Origin: Deltaproteobacteria bacterium
GTDB taxonomy: Bacteria; Desulfobacterota; Syntrophobacteria; BM002
Direction: 5' to 3'
DNA: 8,404 nt
Assembly: GCA_020350905.1 (NCBI GenBank)
Contig: CP070843.1
Span: 2,845,645 to 2,854,048 of the forward strand
Positions 6,982 through 8,404 of the stretch are shown here, in pieces (position 1 is the first letter of the stretch; every line of letters starts with the position of its first letter). The notes under the pieces are model-generated. The model made no database searches and was not told the origin of the DNA. It worked only from the letters and a program-made list of their open reading frames with translations. A program made the position numbers and the translations under genes.

Positions 6982-8404
6982 TTGACCACCAGAAGAGTGC
7001 TCGTAGGTCTTCCTATCATAGTTCTGCTCTTCCTCTTGCAGTCTTACTTCTGGGTGCCCACCTACGAGGAGCAGACCAGGGGTAACCCGGAGCGGTTGGA
7101 AGAATATGTCTCTGCTTCCATTGGTGACGCGCAGCTGCTCAATCCCGCTCTCTCAGCAGACAGTGCCAGCAGTGATATCAATGGACTGGTATTCGAGGGG
7201 TTGCTTGACTATGACGAAAATCTGAATTTCCGCCCTCGCCTGGCAACCAGCTGGGAGATCCACGAGGAGGCTTACTTCTATGTGAATGATCGGGCAGAGA
7301 CGCCCACTCTCAGGCCAGCAGACGCTCGCGAGTTGGTCAGACTGATTATACAGGCCAGACAAGAGAATTCTGACCTGACGGATTCACTGTCAAAGTCACT
7401 GAGCAATATTGAGTCAATCGAGATTCTACCAGCACACCAGTTCATGGAAGAGATAACCGAGACCACGCCGGACGGTAGAAAGGTAAGAGTTAGTATTCGA
7501 ATCTCCGCTCCTTCGAGAATCAAGCTGATACTGAAGCGGGTGGATCAGGACATATTTGAAAATCTGGAAAAACTCCTGGGGACTTCTTATTTCACATCCT
7601 TCCAGGCTGAAAGGTTTGTCGGAGTAGAACCTGCGGAGTTTCGTTCCAAGAAAAAGGAGTATGCCAGGATTCTGCTGCCAACGGTGGAGCACAATCCCGT
7701 CATTCTTTTCAAACTTCGGCCCGGGGTGAAATTCCACGACGGCCACGTTTTTGATGGGTATGATGTCAAGTTCACCTATGATGCCATCATGGATGCGGCT
7801 AACGTCTCACCAAGACTGCCTGACTATGAGCCGGTTAAGACGGTGGAAGTGCTGCATCCTTTAACCGTCCGTATAGCCTACAAACGTCTTTACTCGCCGG
7901 CGCTGGGAACCTGGATGATGGGGATTCTGCCGGAGCACCTGCTGGACTCTGAGGCACTGAGAGACGAAGCGAGGCGACGCGGCCTAAATCCGGAAACCAT
8001 GTCTATCCGGCAAAGTGAGTTCAACCGAGCTCCCATTGGTTGCGGGCCCTTCCGCTTTCGGGAGTGGAAGTCCGACCAGTACATTTTGCTGGATCGTTTT
8101 GATGATTACTGGGAAGGCCCGCCAAACTATCTGAGGTATTCCTATCGTATCGTTCCAGATATGTTGACCCAAGAAATGGAATTTTATGCTGGAACCGTAG
8201 ACAGCTACGGGGTCCAGCCCCACCAAGTTCACCGCCTCAGAAATGACCCCAGGTACCAGCATTTTGCCGGGCTGAGTTTTGGCTACACTTATATTGGCTA
8301 CAACCTGCGGCGGCAGCCTTTCGACGACCTGAGGGTGCGCAAAGCCCTTGGCATGGCCATCGACGTGGAAAAGATCATCCGTTACGTCCTCTACAACCAG
8401 GGGG
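6982..8404 (+). CDS. Extracytoplasmic solute-binding protein, SBP_bac_5 (peptide/nickel ABC transporter) family, 3' partial
   Basis: This is the substrate-capture protein of an ABC importer, of the type that binds peptides, nickel or related solutes. The first 474 residues are present and the frame runs off the window. Residues 6-25 form a hydrophobic signal or anchor segment after an Arg-Arg; no lipobox cysteine follows, so it is probably not a lipoprotein. Family hallmarks are ASIGDAQLLNP with a downstream FEGLLDYD (about 40-80), PRLATSWE (to 92), FKLRPGVKFHDG (243-254), YDVKFTYDAI, GCGPFRFREWK (about 353-363, where most members have GTGP), FDDYWEG, and FDDLRVRKALGMAID near the window end. 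In typical members SWE is followed within about 10-15 residues by the equivalent of FKLRPGVKFHDG; here about 150 residues intervene, an unusual insertion. The TTG start is backed by a strong Shine-Dalgarno site. Whether permease and ATPase genes follow cannot be seen, and the ligand is unknown. Confidence 0.9.
   Translation, partial: MTTRRVLVGLPIIVLLFLLQSYFWVPTYEEQTRGNPERLEEYVSASIGDAQLLNPALSADSASSDINGLVFEGLLDYDENLNFRPRLATSWEIHEEAYFYVNDRAETPTLRPADARELVRLIIQARQENSDLTDSLSKSLSNIESIEILPAHQFMEEITETTPDGRKVRVSIRISAPSRIKLILKRVDQDIFENLEKLLGTSYFTSFQAERFVGVEPAEFRSKKKEYARILLPTVEHNPVILFKLRPGVKFHDGHVFDGYDVKFTYDAIMDAANVSPRLPDYEPVKTVEVLHPLTVRIAYKRLYSPALGTWMMGILPEHLLDSEALRDEARRRGLNPETMSIRQSEFNRAPIGCGPFRFREWKSDQYILLDRFDDYWEGPPNYLRYSYRIVPDMLTQEMEFYAGTVDSYGVQPHQVHRLRNDPRYQHFAGLSFGYTYIGYNLRRQPFDDLRVRKALGMAIDVEKIIRYVLYNQG

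Noticed and set aside
7153..8262. Antisense open frames opposite the solute-binding protein
   Set aside because: The + strand frame is open from 6982 to the window edge with clear family motifs, so these are shadows.

Overview
The window carries six same-strand (+) genes and reads as the downstream part of a chemosensory gene cluster, followed by a membrane protein gene and the start of a transporter gene. The order is: the 3' end of a methyl-accepting chemotaxis protein (MCP) gene (1-672); a hybrid cheA with two Hpt domains and a C-terminal receiver (779-3373); cheB (3467-4570); cheR with a C-terminal TPR domain (4588-6048); a DedA/YqaA-type membrane protein (6209-6814); and the first 474 codons of an extracytoplasmic solute-binding protein of the SBP_bac_5 (peptide/nickel) family (6982 to the window edge). 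No tRNA, rRNA, CRISPR array, transposase or phage gene is visible.

The first four genes form one signalling module. The MCP hairpin would control CheA. CheA would autophosphorylate through its Hpt domains and pass phosphate to its own receiver and to the CheB receiver. CheB demethylates and CheR methylates the receptor. No stand-alone cheY, flagellar gene or pilus gene lies in the window, and CheA has no recognisable P2 domain. This layout fits the chemosensory systems grouped as Tfp or alternative cellular function (ACF) better than a classical flagellar system. That assignment is inference; cheW and the rest of the receptor are presumably upstream. The last two genes have their own Shine-Dalgarno sequences and larger gaps, so they may be separate transcription units.

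The organism is probably Gram-negative, of roughly even base composition. The hybrid CheA / TPR-CheR arrangement, the YqaA-type DedA protein and the style of intergenic repeats suggest a deltaproteobacterial (Desulfobacterota-like) genome, but this is an impression and not a placement.

The most unusual DNA-level signal is in the gaps. The mcp-cheA gap holds three tandem 9-bp units and two tandem 7-bp units. A 15-nt sequence occurs just after the cheA stop and again across the cheR stop, with partial inverted copies in the cheA-cheB gap. The cheR-dedA gap holds a degenerate T/G-rich short repeat. At protein level the main oddity is a block of about 145 residues inserted in the solute-binding protein. 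I found no clear rho-independent terminator, and nothing that amounts to a wholly new system.
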